DNA of 64,000 nt from Saururus chinensis (GCA_035235625.1 CP141150.1:9176001-9240000); one strand, 5' to 3'. Shown: positions 11,376 to 23,538, counted from the stretch's first letter. Translations and numbers: made by a program. The notes: generated from the letters alone by a model not told the origin.

Positions 11376-12114
11376 CCCACAGGATAAACACCATGGCAAG
11401 ACATGATAAATGCTCGGCAGACTCATTAGCGGCCAGCACAAACACGGAACTTAATTCGTCGAACCCTCAGGTCTCAAACACACAACACTATCATTAGCTG
11501 TGCTTATAATTCAAGTTTGAATTAAGTAAATTATGCGGTACAATTATGCCACACAAACTCACAGTCCTTGACTAAACAAACTGAAGCTGAGCCCGATTTG
11601 AAACCCAAGTTCGTCAGGGCAGCAGACTTCACTTACCCGTCCACATCATGGACCAAACTCATCGTACAACCAACCCTTACAGTCTTACGTACTTCGCCAT
11701 CCATCTTATGGCCAAATCAACTTACACTGACATCCTCAAATAACGCTCCTCAGAGCCAACCCAGTTGTCGCCCTCTTACTTATGTCTCACTTATTATACT
11801 TACTTTTCACTTCATAATCTGTACGTTATGCTTGTACAATTATGAACACTCTTATTGTCTAACAAACGCCCAGCATACAATCCACCCCAAACTGATCCAT
11901 TCTAATCCTTGCCCGCCATACTCATATCCTCTGTCATACGCTTACACAACCGTATCCAAATTCAGACAAAGTCTCTGTCACCTCTTACTGTCCATCGCCC
12001 ATACTTCTGCCCACATACACTTACACATGACCATATCATAAGCAATAGCCATCATACATACATATGTCTCACACATACGTATAACATACACATACGATCA
12101 TACATACATAACTT

Positions 12115-12385
12115 ACAAACATGCACGCTAGCCATCACTAGCACATGCATACATCAAACATACACGCTAGTCATCACTAGCACATGCACAGACATTCATA
12201 CATACTCCAAACATGCACACTAGCCATCACTAGCACATGCATAATTCATACATACTCCAAACATGCACGCTAGCCATCACTAGCACATGCATAATTCATA
12301 CATACTCCAAATATGCACGCTAGCCATCACTAGCACGTGCATAACACATACGTAGCATACTGACATATTTGCTAGCCATCGCCAG
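12115..12385. repeat. About 40-55 bp array in E, 5-6 copies
   Basis: GCTAGCCATCACTAGCACATGC recurs from about 12127 to 12330 (quoted in shortened form: GCTAGCCATCACTAGCAC). Each copy contains the imperfect palindrome GCTAG...CTAGC. Confidence 0.88.
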
Positions 12386-12589
12386 CGCATACATAATCCA
12401 CATCCATAAAACATGCATACGTCTCATGCATATCAATCATACCATACAATCATGCTTACACGCACCTCATGCAATCGGATCGTTACTTAACATCCAAGCA
12501 TGGAATCATACAATCCTAGCATGCTGCTACTCATTCAAAGCATGCTTCATGAATTTACGAGTTCAAAGCTCCCCTACCTCGTAATCATG

Positions 12590-14300
12590 ACGTTCGATGG
12601 CAAGCACACGATGGTGGCGGCGTCGGCGGCGGAGTTGGCGGTCAAAACCGTTGCCTGGCTAAGAGAGCTGCTGTCCTGAGGATTTTAGGATGCGCCGGAA
12701 CTATCACGGCCAAACAGAGTGTCAGAACTCAATGCGGTAAAAACCGCGATCCGCGGCGGCACACTAGGGTGGCCGGAAGAAATATTGTGCCAACATAAGT
12801 GGCGGTGCGACCCGAAGTCGATGGTGTACACTGAAGATCGGCCGGTGGCTAAAACGTGCTCAGCCGGCCACAAAGACGTCGAAATTGGCCGTGGACAGCA
12901 CCCAACGGCAACGATTCCGGTCAACAAAGGCCCACATAAGGGCGGAGAGCATGGGGCAACGCTCGAGAACAAGGGAGAGGTGGTGGAGGACGGCTCTGGT
13001 GATCAACTCCACTCGGTGGCAAAGCCAACCGATGGTTAGGCGGCACGAATACGATGCCTAAACCCAGAAGTACACGCGTGGCTACATGCACACGCAACCC
13101 AAAGGGTGGGGGAGAGGGCTGAAATGAGGTGACTCAAGGCCCATAAAAGCCAACAGGGCAAAGGCCCTAGCGGTGGCCAATCTAAGCGGTAACATCGCCG
13201 ATCGCCACCCACAACCAATACTCATGGTGTGGGCGGCTGTGCATCTCGCACGGTATAGGGCAATGACAAGCGGCCCATTCCGGGCGGAGTGTATAATTGG
13301 GCCAAGTGGGGCTGACCCTCACTATCGCCGAGCCGGAGTAGAGCCCACGGTGGTCAAGTCACCCTCACCCGCCAACGATAGTGGTGACAACTCAACGAAG
13401 AATCCGCCCACAATAGGGTGCAAATCAAACCGGGCGGAGCGGCCAAGGGGGCGTCCGAGCTAGCTGGGGGTCGGCCTTGCAGTCACTGGACCACGGCTGG
13501 CCGGACGAAGGCCGGGCGGAGCCGTCTTCGGCCAAAGGCAGCAACTTCTGGCGCCGGTAGTCCCAAACACATAGGGGCCAAAAACAGGGGACCGGGTGGA
13601 AGTGTCTGGCCGAAGGAAAGAGGAAGGGCGGAGGTGGAACCGGGTGGGGAGAGGTGGTCCACTACCTTCACCGGACCAAGGCGGGGCTGGTCGGAGGTCC
13701 GATCGGGCGTAGCTCGCCGTCGGCGGCTACTGTTGAACAAAAACAGTTCGCCGGCGAAAATAGGGCAGAGGTCGATCTGAGGATGGGGCGGCGGAACGGA
13801 GGCCCATCGGGCCGGGAGGGGTGGCCTCCCGCTGTCACCGGCCCAGGGTAGAGCCGTGGCCAGCCGGTCGGGCCTTGGCGGCCCACGGCGGCCGCTCAGA
13901 TCGGATCACAGTGAGAGAGGGAGAGAAACTGCTTACCGGGGAAAACCAAGGGGAGGAGCCGGCGGGACTGGCCAGGGCGGCAGCCCTACCGTCGCCGGCC
14001 TGAGACTGGCCGAACGGAAGCCAGGCGAAGCCCACCGGCCACCGTCGGTGCCGTCATAGCATGAACAGAGAGAGAACAGAGGCGGACCGAGGAAAACAGG
14101 GGAGAGGCACGGGGCGGACGGCGGAGCGGCCGTGGGGCCAGGACGACGGTCCCCCTACCGTCGCACGGCCGGGGTGGAGCCAGTGGCAGCAGCCCTTCGG
14201 CCCACCGGTGGCCGGCGGCGGCTGGGAGAGAGAAAGGCTGGAAGGGGGGTGGGCGGGGTACTGTTCACTCTCCAAAGGATTCCGGATCGGGCTCGGCCCG
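12590..14300. other. CpG-rich block within E
   Basis: An abrupt switch to very GC- and CpG-rich sequence between two AT-rich parts. Open frames exist on both strands because stops are rare in such composition. None shows a recognisable domain or consistent codon pattern. In E's inferred - orientation the block sits in the 5' part of the LTR, like the smaller CpG-rich blocks just upstream of the TATA boxes of D1 and D2. Confidence 0.7.
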
Positions 14301-15734
14301 ATCCCTTTTTTTTTCTTTTTTCTTTTTTTTCTTTTCACTTACTTATCCTCTGTAGTTCCGATCTTCAATGATTTTTTGCACCAAAATTGCATATCAAGGC
14401 CTGTGGCCCACGACTGACCTGAGACCCGGCTCTACGGGTACGAATACCGAGGCCACATACGCTGAAGCATCACAATATATCACTGAAAATGATCAGAAAA
14501 ATGGCAGAAAAATCCTTGAAAATCGTAGAAAAATCAGGGACATTACAGATGTCTTGGGTGAACACACTGCTATAGGATCCCATTGTGGGAATTTGGACGT
14601 TCTTAGCCAGGACTGCCCTGGACGAGCAGATTTGGGGGCTGACTACCCCGAACACTTTATGTTGCCTTCGTGGAAATCAGACTATGTCTAACCTGTGTGG
14701 CTTGATTATATTTCTCTCTATGATAGAGACATTCATCATTTGTTGATGATTCATGAGTATGAGATAATATTATGCTCAGATTACACAGGTTGTGTAGGGA
14801 TAATTGAGATTATGTGACATATGTGAATATGATTATTATACATGATTTAGTATCGTGTGATTGAGACTCTTATCGTGCAGGGTGAATGTTCTATAGATGA
14901 ATGATATGAATATGCATTATGTGAATACGTGTTGAAGACATGTGTTATGCAGGTTGAATATTATGAAAGAGAATGATTTGATGTGCATGATTATGGATGT
15001 GATTGTGTGAGGATTACTTATTATGCAAGACAAATGTTATGTCATGATGTGATTAATCATGCCATGATTAATATGATGAGATACTTGTATGTAGGATGAT
15101 TTTTTTATGGAAATAGGGGTATGGTAAGGGAATTAATTAGAAATGGGGATATTATGTGGAATGTTGATCTGAATTACCATGTTAATGTGTCGTGACTATT
15201 TTCTTATTAATGTTACCGTATTTCAAACCTTACTGAGTTTTACTCACCCCTCTTTCTGTGTTTTGTTTTGGGGCTGCATGGCATGACAAGCAGTTAATTA
15301 GGATCACTATACGAGGGACGACTGGGATATGCGTGGAAGTAGGCGTGGATGCTTTAGTACTTTATTCTGTCTTCTGATTTATGCTATTATGTTCATAGAA
15401 CATCTTATATGGATGTTTATGTTTCATACTCGTGTATATCTTATGCTTTTAGACTTGTCTATGATTTTCTGATTTTGAGCCATGTGTTGGCTCAGGATGT
15501 TATTTATGTGGGTATGGTGAGTGAGGATTCATTTCAGAGTTATTATCCTCTTTTTTCTTTTATCTTATTTCTCTTGCACAAAGGACTAAAAGTGTGTGAC
15601 TCAATGTATGTGTTAAATACCTGATTAAGGGGTTAAATCTTCCACAATGCAATTTAGTCGCCCCCGTGTGCTTCGACTGGCCCCTGGACTAGGTTCGGCT
15701 CGGGTCAGGTGGGCGCCGGGGCGTGACACCTACT

Positions 15735-16286
15735 TAGATGGAGGATCACCACTCATGTGGCCTTTGTTTTAATTATGATGAGTGCTTTGTACCGGGTCAT
15801 AAATGCAAGCGTCCAGGTTCTGCTTTGATAATGGAAGAGGGGATGGACACAAGTGATAATTCTTCTTATGATGAGCGAGAGGGTGTTCCCGAGATCTCCA
15901 TGCATGCATTCGACGGATCTTATGAACCCCGCATATTTCAAGTGGGTGGATTTATCAAAAAACAAGTTTTCACTATTCTTATTGACAGTGGTAGCACCCA
16001 TAACTTTATTAACAATCATGTGGCTAGTGAATTGGGGTGTTCCATTTAGCCATCTATTTCCTTTGATGTGCTCATTGGTGATGGACGATACTTGCATAGC
16101 AGTGGTGTATGCCCCTCTATTCGTTTGATGATCGAAGGTCATATCTTTTATATTGATTTATTTCTGCTTCCTACTAAGGGGGCTGTTATTGTGCTTGGGG
16201 TACAATGGCTCCAGGACTTCAGACCCATTACTTGGGATTTCAAACACCTGCATATGGATTTCCTCTTTGGTGATACACGGGTTTAG
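15735..16286 (+). pseudogene. Element B gag zinc knuckle and aspartic protease
   Basis: The frame from 15738 has a degenerate CCHC knuckle, GLCFNYDECFVPGHKC, in which the second Cys is replaced by Tyr. Next come an acidic linker and the protease active site ILIDSGSTHNFI (near residues 83-94). A TAG at 16047 breaks the frame. 16068-16286 continues with LFLLPTKGAVIVLGVQWLQ, the conserved protease C-terminal part. Family role: maturation of the element polyprotein. Not functional because of the stop and the altered knuckle. Confidence 0.85.
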
Positions 16287-16556
16287 CTATGTGGGCAACA
16301 ACCAGGTACCCTTTACTCAGTTCAGCCAGTGAATTCTCTTTTTAAATTTGTTGCCAGGGGTTTGTTACTATAGTTGTGGACTGAGCCGCTGTCAGAGACC
16401 ACTAGCCTCCCATTGGATTTAGTCTCTTTGCTAGCCGAGTATGACACAATTTTTTAGGAGCCATCCTCCTTACCTCTAACATGACTTCATGATCACCATA
16501 TTCATATTCAATCGGGGTGCCCACCAGCAAATGTCTGCCCTTATCGATACCCTCAG

Positions 16557-17220
16557 GTGCGGAAGGATGAAATTAAAAGGCTAGTGCAAGGGATGCTCAC
16601 CTTGGCACTCATCCGCCCCAGCACTAGTCACTTTTCTTCTTTGGTATTCCTTGTTCATAAAAAGGATGGATCATGGCATTTTTGTGTTGATTACCGTGCC
16701 CTTAATGCCATCACCATTAAGGACAAATACCCCATACATGTAATCAAAGAACTTGGGATGAACTAACGGGAACAACTATCTTCACAAAGTTGGATTTGTG
16801 CTCGGGGTACCACCAAATTAGGATGCATCCTTCTGATATTCATAAGACTGCCTTCTAGACACATGATGGTCACTATGAATTTATGGTCATGCCTTTTGGT
16901 CTTTCGAATGCTCCAACTACCTTTCAGAGCTTAATGAATGATATTTTTCATCCCTTTTTGCAGCGATTTGTTTTGGTATTCTTCGATGATATTCTAATCT
17001 ACAATCATTCTTGGTCAGAACATCTTGAGCATGTTTGGGCGATATTCTCTACCCTACTTAGCCATGATTTGTTTCTTAAAAAGTCAAAATGTGCTTTTGG
17101 GTTTCTGCAAGTTGATTATCTTGGGCATGTCATCTCAACCACCAGTGTGTCTACAGATCCTTCCAAGATTGAGGCCATTACAAATTGGCCAACTCCATCC
17201 ACCAATTGTGCACTCTAGGG
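16557..17220 (+). pseudogene. Element B reverse transcriptase
   Basis: 16557-16766 encodes the fingers and palm start (LVQGMLTLALIRPSTSHFSS, KKDGSWHFCVDYRALNAITI). A 1-base slip near 16755 moves to the next frame with [17 protein letters not shown]. After a TAG, 16883-17218 follows with VMPFGLSNAPTTFQ and the catalytic FFDDILIY, then VDYLGHVIS. All core RT motifs are recognisable in order, but three lesions prevent a full-length product. Confidence 0.9.
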
Positions 17221-17224
17221 ATTC

Positions 17225-17905
17225 TTGGGATTGACTAGATATTACCAGTGTTTTATAAAGAATTATGGAACATTAGCAGCCCCTCTCATGACCCTCTTCA
17301 AGAAGGGGGATTTTCAGTGGAACTCAGAGGTCCAAACATCTTTTGATACCCTTAAGCTAGCCATGTCATCTCTGTCAATACTAGCATTACCCGACTTTTC
17401 TCAGCCTTTTGTGGTTGATAGTGATGCCTCTTCGCATGGTCTAGGTGTGGTAATTATGCATGGTGGACGACCTATTGCTTATTTTTCTAAAGCTATCTCG
17501 GGGCGTACCTCACAACTCTCTACCTATGAATTAGAAATGCTGACCATTGTTCAGGCAGTTACAAAGTGGAGGCCTTATCTCTTGGGGCGCAATTTTTTAA
17601 TTTGGACGGACCATCACAACTTGCATTGTTTTTTAGATTAGTGGGTTGCAACTCCTTCTTAGCAAAGATGGGTTTTTAAACTCCTGGGGCATGATTATGA
17701 CTTGGTTTATAAGAACGGAAGTGATAACCAGGCCGCAAATGCACTGTCTCACCAGCCGGAGAGTTCCCACCTTTCCACATTGTTCATGCCAACCTTTCCA
17801 TTCTTGGTTGACTTGATCAGTTCCTATAAGCATGACATAGAGAATTCCACCCTCATCTCTCGGCTTCATGCCAATGCATTGTGCTCACCTCCTTTTGTTT
17901 TGTAG
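17225..17905 (+). pseudogene. Element B RNase H and start of integrase
   Basis: 17225-17641 shows GLTRYYQCFIKNYG (end of RT/connection), then RNase H motifs FVVDSDASSHGLGVV, YELEMLTIVQAV and LIWTDHHNL. A TAG at 17639 and another at 17659 interrupt it. From 17702 the frame continues with KNGSDNQAANALSHQ, the end of RNase H, and an integrase N-terminal linker. Degenerate but colinear with intact relatives. Confidence 0.85.
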
Positions 17906-18534
17906 GGTGATTTACTCCTATGGTGTGACTACTTGTGGGTTCCCCTTGTTCCCTAGCTGCGGAAACAACTCCTCCATCACTTCCACTCTTCTCCTATCAC
18001 AAGCCACAATGGACAATTTCTCACCTACAAGTGGATTTCTCATAGCTGTTATTGGTGTGGCCTTAAGAAGGATCTTCATGATTTCGTTACTTCTTGTGAA
18101 GTTTGCCAATGGGCAAAGGCTCTCACCTCCACATCAACAGGGTTGCTTCCGCCACTTCCTATTCCGGAGAATATCTGAGAAGATATTTCCATGGACTTCA
18201 TTGAGGGCTTACCATTGGTATAAGGGAAAAGTGTTATTTTTGTAGTCATTGATCGCCTGTCTAAGTATGCTCACTTCTCACCATTGAGACATCCCTACTC
18301 AGTCGGCCACGTGACAGAAGTTTTTGTGAGAGATGCCGCCAAACTTCATGGCACGCCACATTCTATCATCTCATATGAAGATCTTGTTTTCATGTCCATG
18401 TTTTGGAGTAGTTTCTTTGAGCTACAGGGCACCACTTTGAAGATGAGCACATCCTACCATCCCCAAATAGATTGCCAAATGGAGGTCCTTAATCCCTGCC
18501 TTGTAGTAGTATTTGCACTATTTTGCAGGTGATT
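17906..18534 (+). pseudogene. Element B integrase, left part, cut by C
   Basis: The zinc-binding region is frameshifted (pieces near 17940-18180). From 18284 the core reads HVTEVFVRDAAKLHGTPHSII, SMFWSSFFELQGTTLKMSTSYHPQ, with the catalytic Glu region degraded. Sequence up to 18,534 matches integrase in one frame and continues at 24,018 beyond element C. Confidence 0.75.
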
Positions 18535-18916
18535 TGTTGTGTCCGGATCGGACACAAATGGTACCTAGCTTCACAAAGGGGAAAAGGGAGAAGTTTGGAC
18601 GAAGGAAAAAGAGAAATAGTTCTGAATTCTGCATAAACGTCCAAAGAGGAAGACAACCCCTTTTATGGGACTGGTCCGTTACAATCAAATCCCCCTTATT
18701 AAGGACCAACTGGTCCATTACAATCAAACCCCTTGATTACGGACCACCAATTGAGCTGTTACAATCATGAATCAAATCTCCCTGATTACGGCTTATTACA
18801 TCATCACATAAGGAAATTACCGAAAGGTAAAGTAAACCTTAATATAGTAGGTCCTAAAATGGAAAGTAGTGCATGGTGGGGGAGATGTCCCACCCCCCTA
18901 AGTGGTGTACACAACA
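18535..18916 (-). repeat. 3' LTR of element C
   Basis: 382 bp with TGTTG...CAACA ends. It contains short repeats of GATTA-AGGACCA type separated by CATTACAATCAAATCCCC. The polypurine tract GGAGAGTGGTGGAG (- strand) lies at 18917-18930. Confidence 0.9.
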
Positions 18917-18954
18917 CTCCACCACTCTCCACTTTTGTCTTGTCCTCAAGGTGA

Positions 18955-20336
18955 CCAAGTAGGGTAGCACTCCATGAACTTGTCCTTAAGCATCCCATTG
19001 GCACCCTCAAGAGGTTGACCCTGCCAAGCTAAGAGTACCTCGGTGACAACGGGGCCCGAACGACGCACCCGTCATTTATCAAGCACAGAGGCGGGGGTGG
19101 GTAAGAAAGGCTTGGGGGGCCCCATCAATGGCAGAGGTGGGGCGCTAGAGACAAGGGTCGGGTCCCCAACAAAACGGAAGAGGCGAGAGACATGGAAGAT
19201 CGTGTGCACCAATGATCTAGTGGGCAATGCCAAGTGGTAACCCACGAGTCCGATGCGCTCGATAATGGAATAAGGGTTGTGGTAACGTGGAGCCAATTTA
19301 GCATGGTCAGCATGGAATAAGCTAATTTGATGTTGAGGAATCACCAAGACATAAACAAGATTGCCCACATGGAACTCCCAATCAACATGCTTCTTATCAT
19401 ACACCTGCTTCATATGGTTCTAAGCAGATTCTAAATTGAGTTTAAGCTGTTGGATAACCTCATCCTACGTCTGAAGCATATAATCAACCTCAGCCACAGA
19501 AGAGTAGTGAGGCACATAGGACAACACGGCAGGAGGAGGGCGCCCATAAACTACCTCAAAGGGAGTGAATCCAACTTTGGTATTATAGGCTGTGTTGTAT
19601 GACCATTCTGCCCAAAGAAGAAGCTGGAGCTATAGGCGGGGCTGATCCCCAACGAAACATCGCAATTACTGTTCCAAGAAGCATTGTCTGCCCGTCTGTC
19701 TGTGGGTGATAGGCAGTACTCATATGTAGCTCGGTGCCATGAAGTACAAAGAACTCGCGCCAAAACTGAGAGAGGAAGATCTGGTCTTGATCGGAAACAA
19801 TGATGCGAGGCATGCCATGCAGCTTAGCTATCTCATGAACATATATCTCTGCCACTGTTTTGGAGGTGAATGGATGTCCAACGCACAAAAATGCACATAC
19901 TTGGACAAGCGATCCACAACCACCAAAATCACTTATTTGCCCTGCACTATGGGCAAGGCCTCCACAAAATCCATATACACATCTTCCCAAACTTTGTTGG
20001 AAATGGGAAGGGGCTGAAGTAACCCAACAGTTGATGTAGTGGAAGCCTTCACCCGCTGACAGAATCGCACGTAGCAACATAGTCCTGAACCACCCTCCGA
20101 AGGCCCTACCACAAGAAGCTCTGACTGACCCGCTTATACGTTCGGAAGGAACCCTCATGGCCAGCCAATGGGGTGTCATGGAAATGAGAGAGAATGCGCC
20201 GTCGGAGGTCATATGCATCTGGAACCCATAGTCGTCCCTTCCAAAAGAGAAGTTCATCTTGCCGTACAATGAAAGGAAGGGCAGCAGGGTCACCTTGTAG
20301 ACGAGTAACCAACTCATGTGTGGGTGAGTCCTCCAA
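18955..20336 (-). pseudogene. Element C integrase and chromodomain
   Basis: 20336-20106 carries the zinc-binding part ([19 protein letters not shown]). The core is in the long - frame ending at 19583 (IAKLHGMPRIIVSDQDQIF, FFVLHGTELHMSTAYHPQTDGQ), with the position of the catalytic Glu disturbed by a frame slip. 19413-19072 is the C-terminal module (GNLVYVLVIPQHQ, YSIIERIGLVGYHLALP). A chromodomain-like LLAWQGQPLEGANG lies near 19,010. Confidence 0.85.
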
Positions 20337-20345
20337 GCAAGCTCG

Positions 20346-20930
20346 CTACAGACAAGAGGGTATAGACAATGCAAGACAAGATCCCTTAGAAGGTCGGCGA
20401 GAGAGAGCGTCTGCCACCATGTTTTCCGCCCCCTTCTTGTATACCACCTCATAATCATAGCCCAAAAGCTTGCTAACCCATCGTTGTTGTACCGGAGATA
20501 CCCGCTGCTCAAGAAAATACTTTAGGGGTTGATGGTCTATGTGGATTAGGAAGCGACGGCCAAGCAAGTAAGGGTGCCATTTGGTGACTGCATGTATTAT
20601 GGCAAGCATCTTTTCTCATAGGCTGACAGTGATAAAGAGCAACCAACAAGAGTTTTGCTAAAAAAGGCAATCGGCTGCTAACCCTGAAGTAGAATGGCAC
20701 CAAGATCCGCATCTGTCTCCACCACAAAGGAACGGCTGAAATCTAAAAGAACTAAGACTGGGGTGGTTGCCATGGCCTACTTCAGCCTCTCAAAGGCCTC
20801 TTGGGCCACCTCTATCCAAGTAAAGGCCCCCTTCTTGAGGAGGGTAGTGAGGGGACTAGCAATCATCCCATAGTGACTGATGAAATGCCGATAATACCTT
20901 GTAAGGCCCAAAAATCCATGTAGTGCCCAC
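20346..20930 (-). pseudogene. Element C RNase H
   Basis: The frame near 20,740-20,690 carries FVVETDADLGAILLQ-like residues in pieces. 20609-20346 reads LAIIHAVTKWHPYLLGRRFLI, DHQPLKYFLEQRVSPVQQRW and ENMVADALSRRP, the clear end of RNase H. Confidence 0.85.
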
Positions 20931-21620
20931 ACACAAGTGGGGGTTGGCCATGAAAGCATAGCAGCCACCTTTGAAGGGTCAACGATAACCCCTTTGTGTG
21001 AGATGATGGCCAAGGTACTCCACTTGTTTACTACCAAAAGAGCACTTTGAGTGCTTAAGGAATAATGAATTAGCTAGCTAAATGGAGAGGGCAGAACTGA
21101 GATGCTCCAAGTGATCTGCCCATGATGTGTTATAGATCAATATATCATCGAAGAAGACCAAAATGAATTAGCGGAGGAAAGGGCAGACTAAGTCATTCAT
21201 GAGGCTCTAGAAGGTGGCTAGTGCATAGGTCAACCCAAACGACATGACCAAGAACTCAAAATGGCCATCGTGGGTGCGGAAGGCTGTCTTGTGGACATTG
21301 GCTTGCTACACACGGATTTGATGATACCCCGAGCAAAGATCAAGCTTCTTGAAGATGGTCACTCCGGTCAGCTCATCGAGGAGCTCCTCAATCACCATAA
21401 TAGGAAACTTATCCTTGATGGTGATGACATTTAGTGCCCGGTAGTCCACATAGAACTGCCAAGTGTCATCCCTCTTTCGGACAAGTAGCACCGGTGAAGA
21501 GAAAGAACTAGTGCTTCGGTTGGATGATACCTGACTGGAGCATGTCATCCACCAAGCATTCAATCTCCACCTTCTAGATGTGAGGGTATCGGTATGGTTG
21601 GACATTTGCGGGTGAAGCAC
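20930..21620 (-). pseudogene. Element C reverse transcriptase
   Basis: 21620-21306 encodes [30 protein letters not shown] and [21 protein letters not shown]. Near 21,150 the catalytic VFFDDILIY is preserved after a stop. The frame ends with DPSKVAAMLSWPTP and GFLGLTRYYRHFISHYG (21037-20930). At least three stops break it. Confidence 0.88.
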
Positions 21621-21788
21621 CAGGGATGATGGAATGTGGTGATCATGGGGTCACATTGGAGGTAGCCCATTAGGCTCAGAGAAGACATCCTCATGTTCCG
21701 CCAAGAGAGCAAGTAGATCCTCTAGAAGGCTGCCTTGGAGCACATCCATAAAGGCACGCTACTGAAGGAAAATTCCCTGAGGTGCAAA

Positions 21789-22175
21789 TTAAAAGAGGGA
21801 GCACACCGATTGGGTGGAATGCAAAGTGCCCGACTGAGAACCTTGGATGCGCACCCATTGCATGTGCACCTCAAAGTCCATGATCATGTCACATAAGTTC
21901 CATACTACGTCACCTAGCTTCTGAAGCCACTGGACTCTCAACACCACATCCGCCCCTTTTGTGGGTAGCAAGAACAAATCGGTGGTGAAGGTATGGCCCT
22001 GGATGGATAATGAAGCATGTGCACACACCCCAGTGCTTTGAAGGTGTTTGCCATTGCCAATCAAAATATTGAACGGCTTTGAGTTCGACACAAAATACCC
22101 CAACCGTTTGCCACCTTATCATTGATGAAGTTATGGGTGGAGCCACTATCGATAAGGATGGCTACTTATTGCCAC
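21789..22175 (-). pseudogene. Element C aspartic protease
   Basis: The active site ILIDSGSTHNFIND lies near 22,155-22,115 just after an in-frame stop. The downstream frame 22103-21789 has LFLLPTKGADVVLRVQWLQKLGDVVW, the same C-terminal block seen in element B. Confidence 0.8.
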
Positions 22176-22319
22176 TTGAGGTGGCCTTGGACGTGCATGG
22201 TGCGAGGAGTGAAGGCCCTTGAAAAAACATGCACCAAAATCTTAGGCAGCACGCTATCATAAGGAGGCGGTGCATCCAAGGATGGGTCATAATCCTCCTC
22301 GTCGGCCTCCTCGACTAGT

Positions 22320-23510
22320 AGGCTGCCTTAGACAAAACATCTATGGCCAGGTACAAGCTTCTCATCACACTTGAAGCACAAGCCTTCGATCGCCGCTCTT
22401 CCATCTAGGCGGAGTGAAGCGGCATATAGGAGGACCAACAAGGACAGATGGCTGGCTGGGGTGGCTGGTCACTGTGTTAGGAAAGGGCGCTAGGCTGGTT
22501 GGGGGCTGAAGAGAAGAGCTCAATCGGCCTCCTCATCATTGTTGGGCCAACTTCTCTTCCTCAATTTGTGCATGACACACGACTTCACACATCGACGTAC
22601 AAGGAAAATGACGCATCTCATCTGAAATTTCTAGTTTGAGACCCCTTTTAAAAGTTCCATTGAGGGCTGCCATTGGTCAATCAGGGAGACAATTTGCAAT
22701 CTTCATGAACTCAGTGTAGTATGCTCACACGGTTGTGGTTTGGTGCAGGGTGGACAATATCTTATTGAAATCTTGGAATTCATTGGGCTCGAATTGGACA
22801 TAAAGCTCATCGGTGAATGAAGTCCAAGTTGGAAAGCAGATCTCCTTCTCGAAGCTCTAAAACCAAACGGAAGCATCGCCATCTAGATGGAAAGTGGCTA
22901 TGTGCAACCGTTTAGCCTCAGAGTGAGTTCTCTGGTATGCAATGAATTTCTCTGCCTTGTAGAGCCATTCCACCAGGTCTTCATCTCCGTTGTAGTGTGG
23001 GAATTGAAGATGAGCCAAATGTGGCTCAGCTCCACCTCAAAGGCCTCCCTGAGAGCCATAGTAGTCCTCCCAATTGTCCTCAAACTCGTGGGCCAAATTT
23101 CTGTGGGGTGGCACCAAGGCATTTCCTCGAACATATGGAGGCCCTCGCATATCCTAGCCTACACGTCCTCCTTTGTGTTGATCGAAGGTGCCAAAGCTGA
23201 CTGAATGTCTGGGCTGGTGCACCTCTCTCTAGAATGATGCTTGGAGGCCGGGGGCACGAGATTCAATGGGCTGCGAAGGTTCACCCAACTCAGCCTAGGC
23301 TGGTTGCGGATTGGACAAAAGTGACGTCGTGGGAGCTGTGTGAAGTTGAGAAACCGCCATGGTGAGATGCCCATATTCCGTGGTGCTTGAGTTTGGCAAG
23401 GATTTGCAAGAGAATAGAGGGATCAGCCTGTTCGGTTGCTGGTTTGGGGCTGCCCACCATGTCCTCTCGTCCCTTCTCGGGCTGCGTCTCAAGAGCCATC
23501 GCCGGCTGTT
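22320..23510 (-). pseudogene. Element C gag with zinc knuckle
   Basis: The - strand holds several short overlapping frames between 23,500 and 22,400 with gag-like segments. It ends in an intact CCHC knuckle GLCFKCDEKLVPGHRC (about 22,382-22,335). The frame is broken many times and a TAA follows the knuckle. Role by family: nucleocapsid. Confidence 0.7.
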
Positions 23511-23538
23511 TCCCTCATGCCATAGCAGATTGATGAGG

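Larger units (their letters stand above)
9428..14547 (-). mobile_element. E: 5.1 kb LTR-like unit (solo LTR or coding-free element) in the 3' LTR of A
   Basis: Begins TGTAACGCCC and ends GGGACATTACA, with a perfect TSD GATGT at 9423-9427 and 14548-14552. Orientation - is inferred from the motif TGAGTAT-GGAA-ATACTCA (9901-9926), which lies near the 3' end in other LTRs here. Inside are at least five different tandem arrays and a 1.7 kb CpG-rich block, but no retrotransposon protein motif in any frame. No internal pair of long direct repeats marks two LTRs, so it is best read as one very long solo LTR. It could instead be a non-autonomous element with unusual structure. Confidence 0.75.
1..15728 (+). 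mobile_element. Element A: Ty3/gypsy chromovirus (Tekay/Del-like), 5' end outside window, heavily interrupted
   Basis: The visible pieces run in the order gag, protease, RT linker, RNase H, integrase, chromodomain, polypurine tract and 3' LTR, all on +. The coding part (1-2681, resuming 7251-7297) has several stops, frame changes and internal deletions, so the copy is dead. D1 is inserted in the chromodomain and E in the 3' LTR. The chromodomain and the LTR of about 3.3 kb (after removing E) fit the Tekay/Del clade; that assignment is inferred from size and motifs. The right end is a GTGACA terminus at 15,728, directly followed by the gag of element B. The left LTR and left TSD are outside the window. 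Confidence 0.8.
7336..15728 (+). mobile_element. 3' LTR of element A, interrupted by E
   Basis: Starts with TGTAAGATCTC right after the polypurine tract and ends with GGGGCGTGACA at 15,728. Without E (9428-14547 and one TSD copy) it is about 3.3 kb. A TATA-like box TATAAAAT lies at 7707-7714, about 370 bp into the LTR, marking U3/R. Near its 3' end, at 15231-15250, is the hairpin motif TGAGT-TTT-ACTCA shared with other LTRs here. No coding sequence is seen. The 5' and 3' ends are not long inverted repeats of each other, so the right boundary rests mainly on the adjoining element B gag. Confidence 0.7.

Noticed and set aside
12685..14417. Many open frames on both strands in the CpG-rich block
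   Set aside because: Stops are rare in such composition; frames overlap on both strands, lack domains and change without pattern.
19583..20512. 309-residue - frame as a host protein
   Set aside because: It is a frame wandering through the RNase H/integrase part of element C; only its end carries integrase core motifs.
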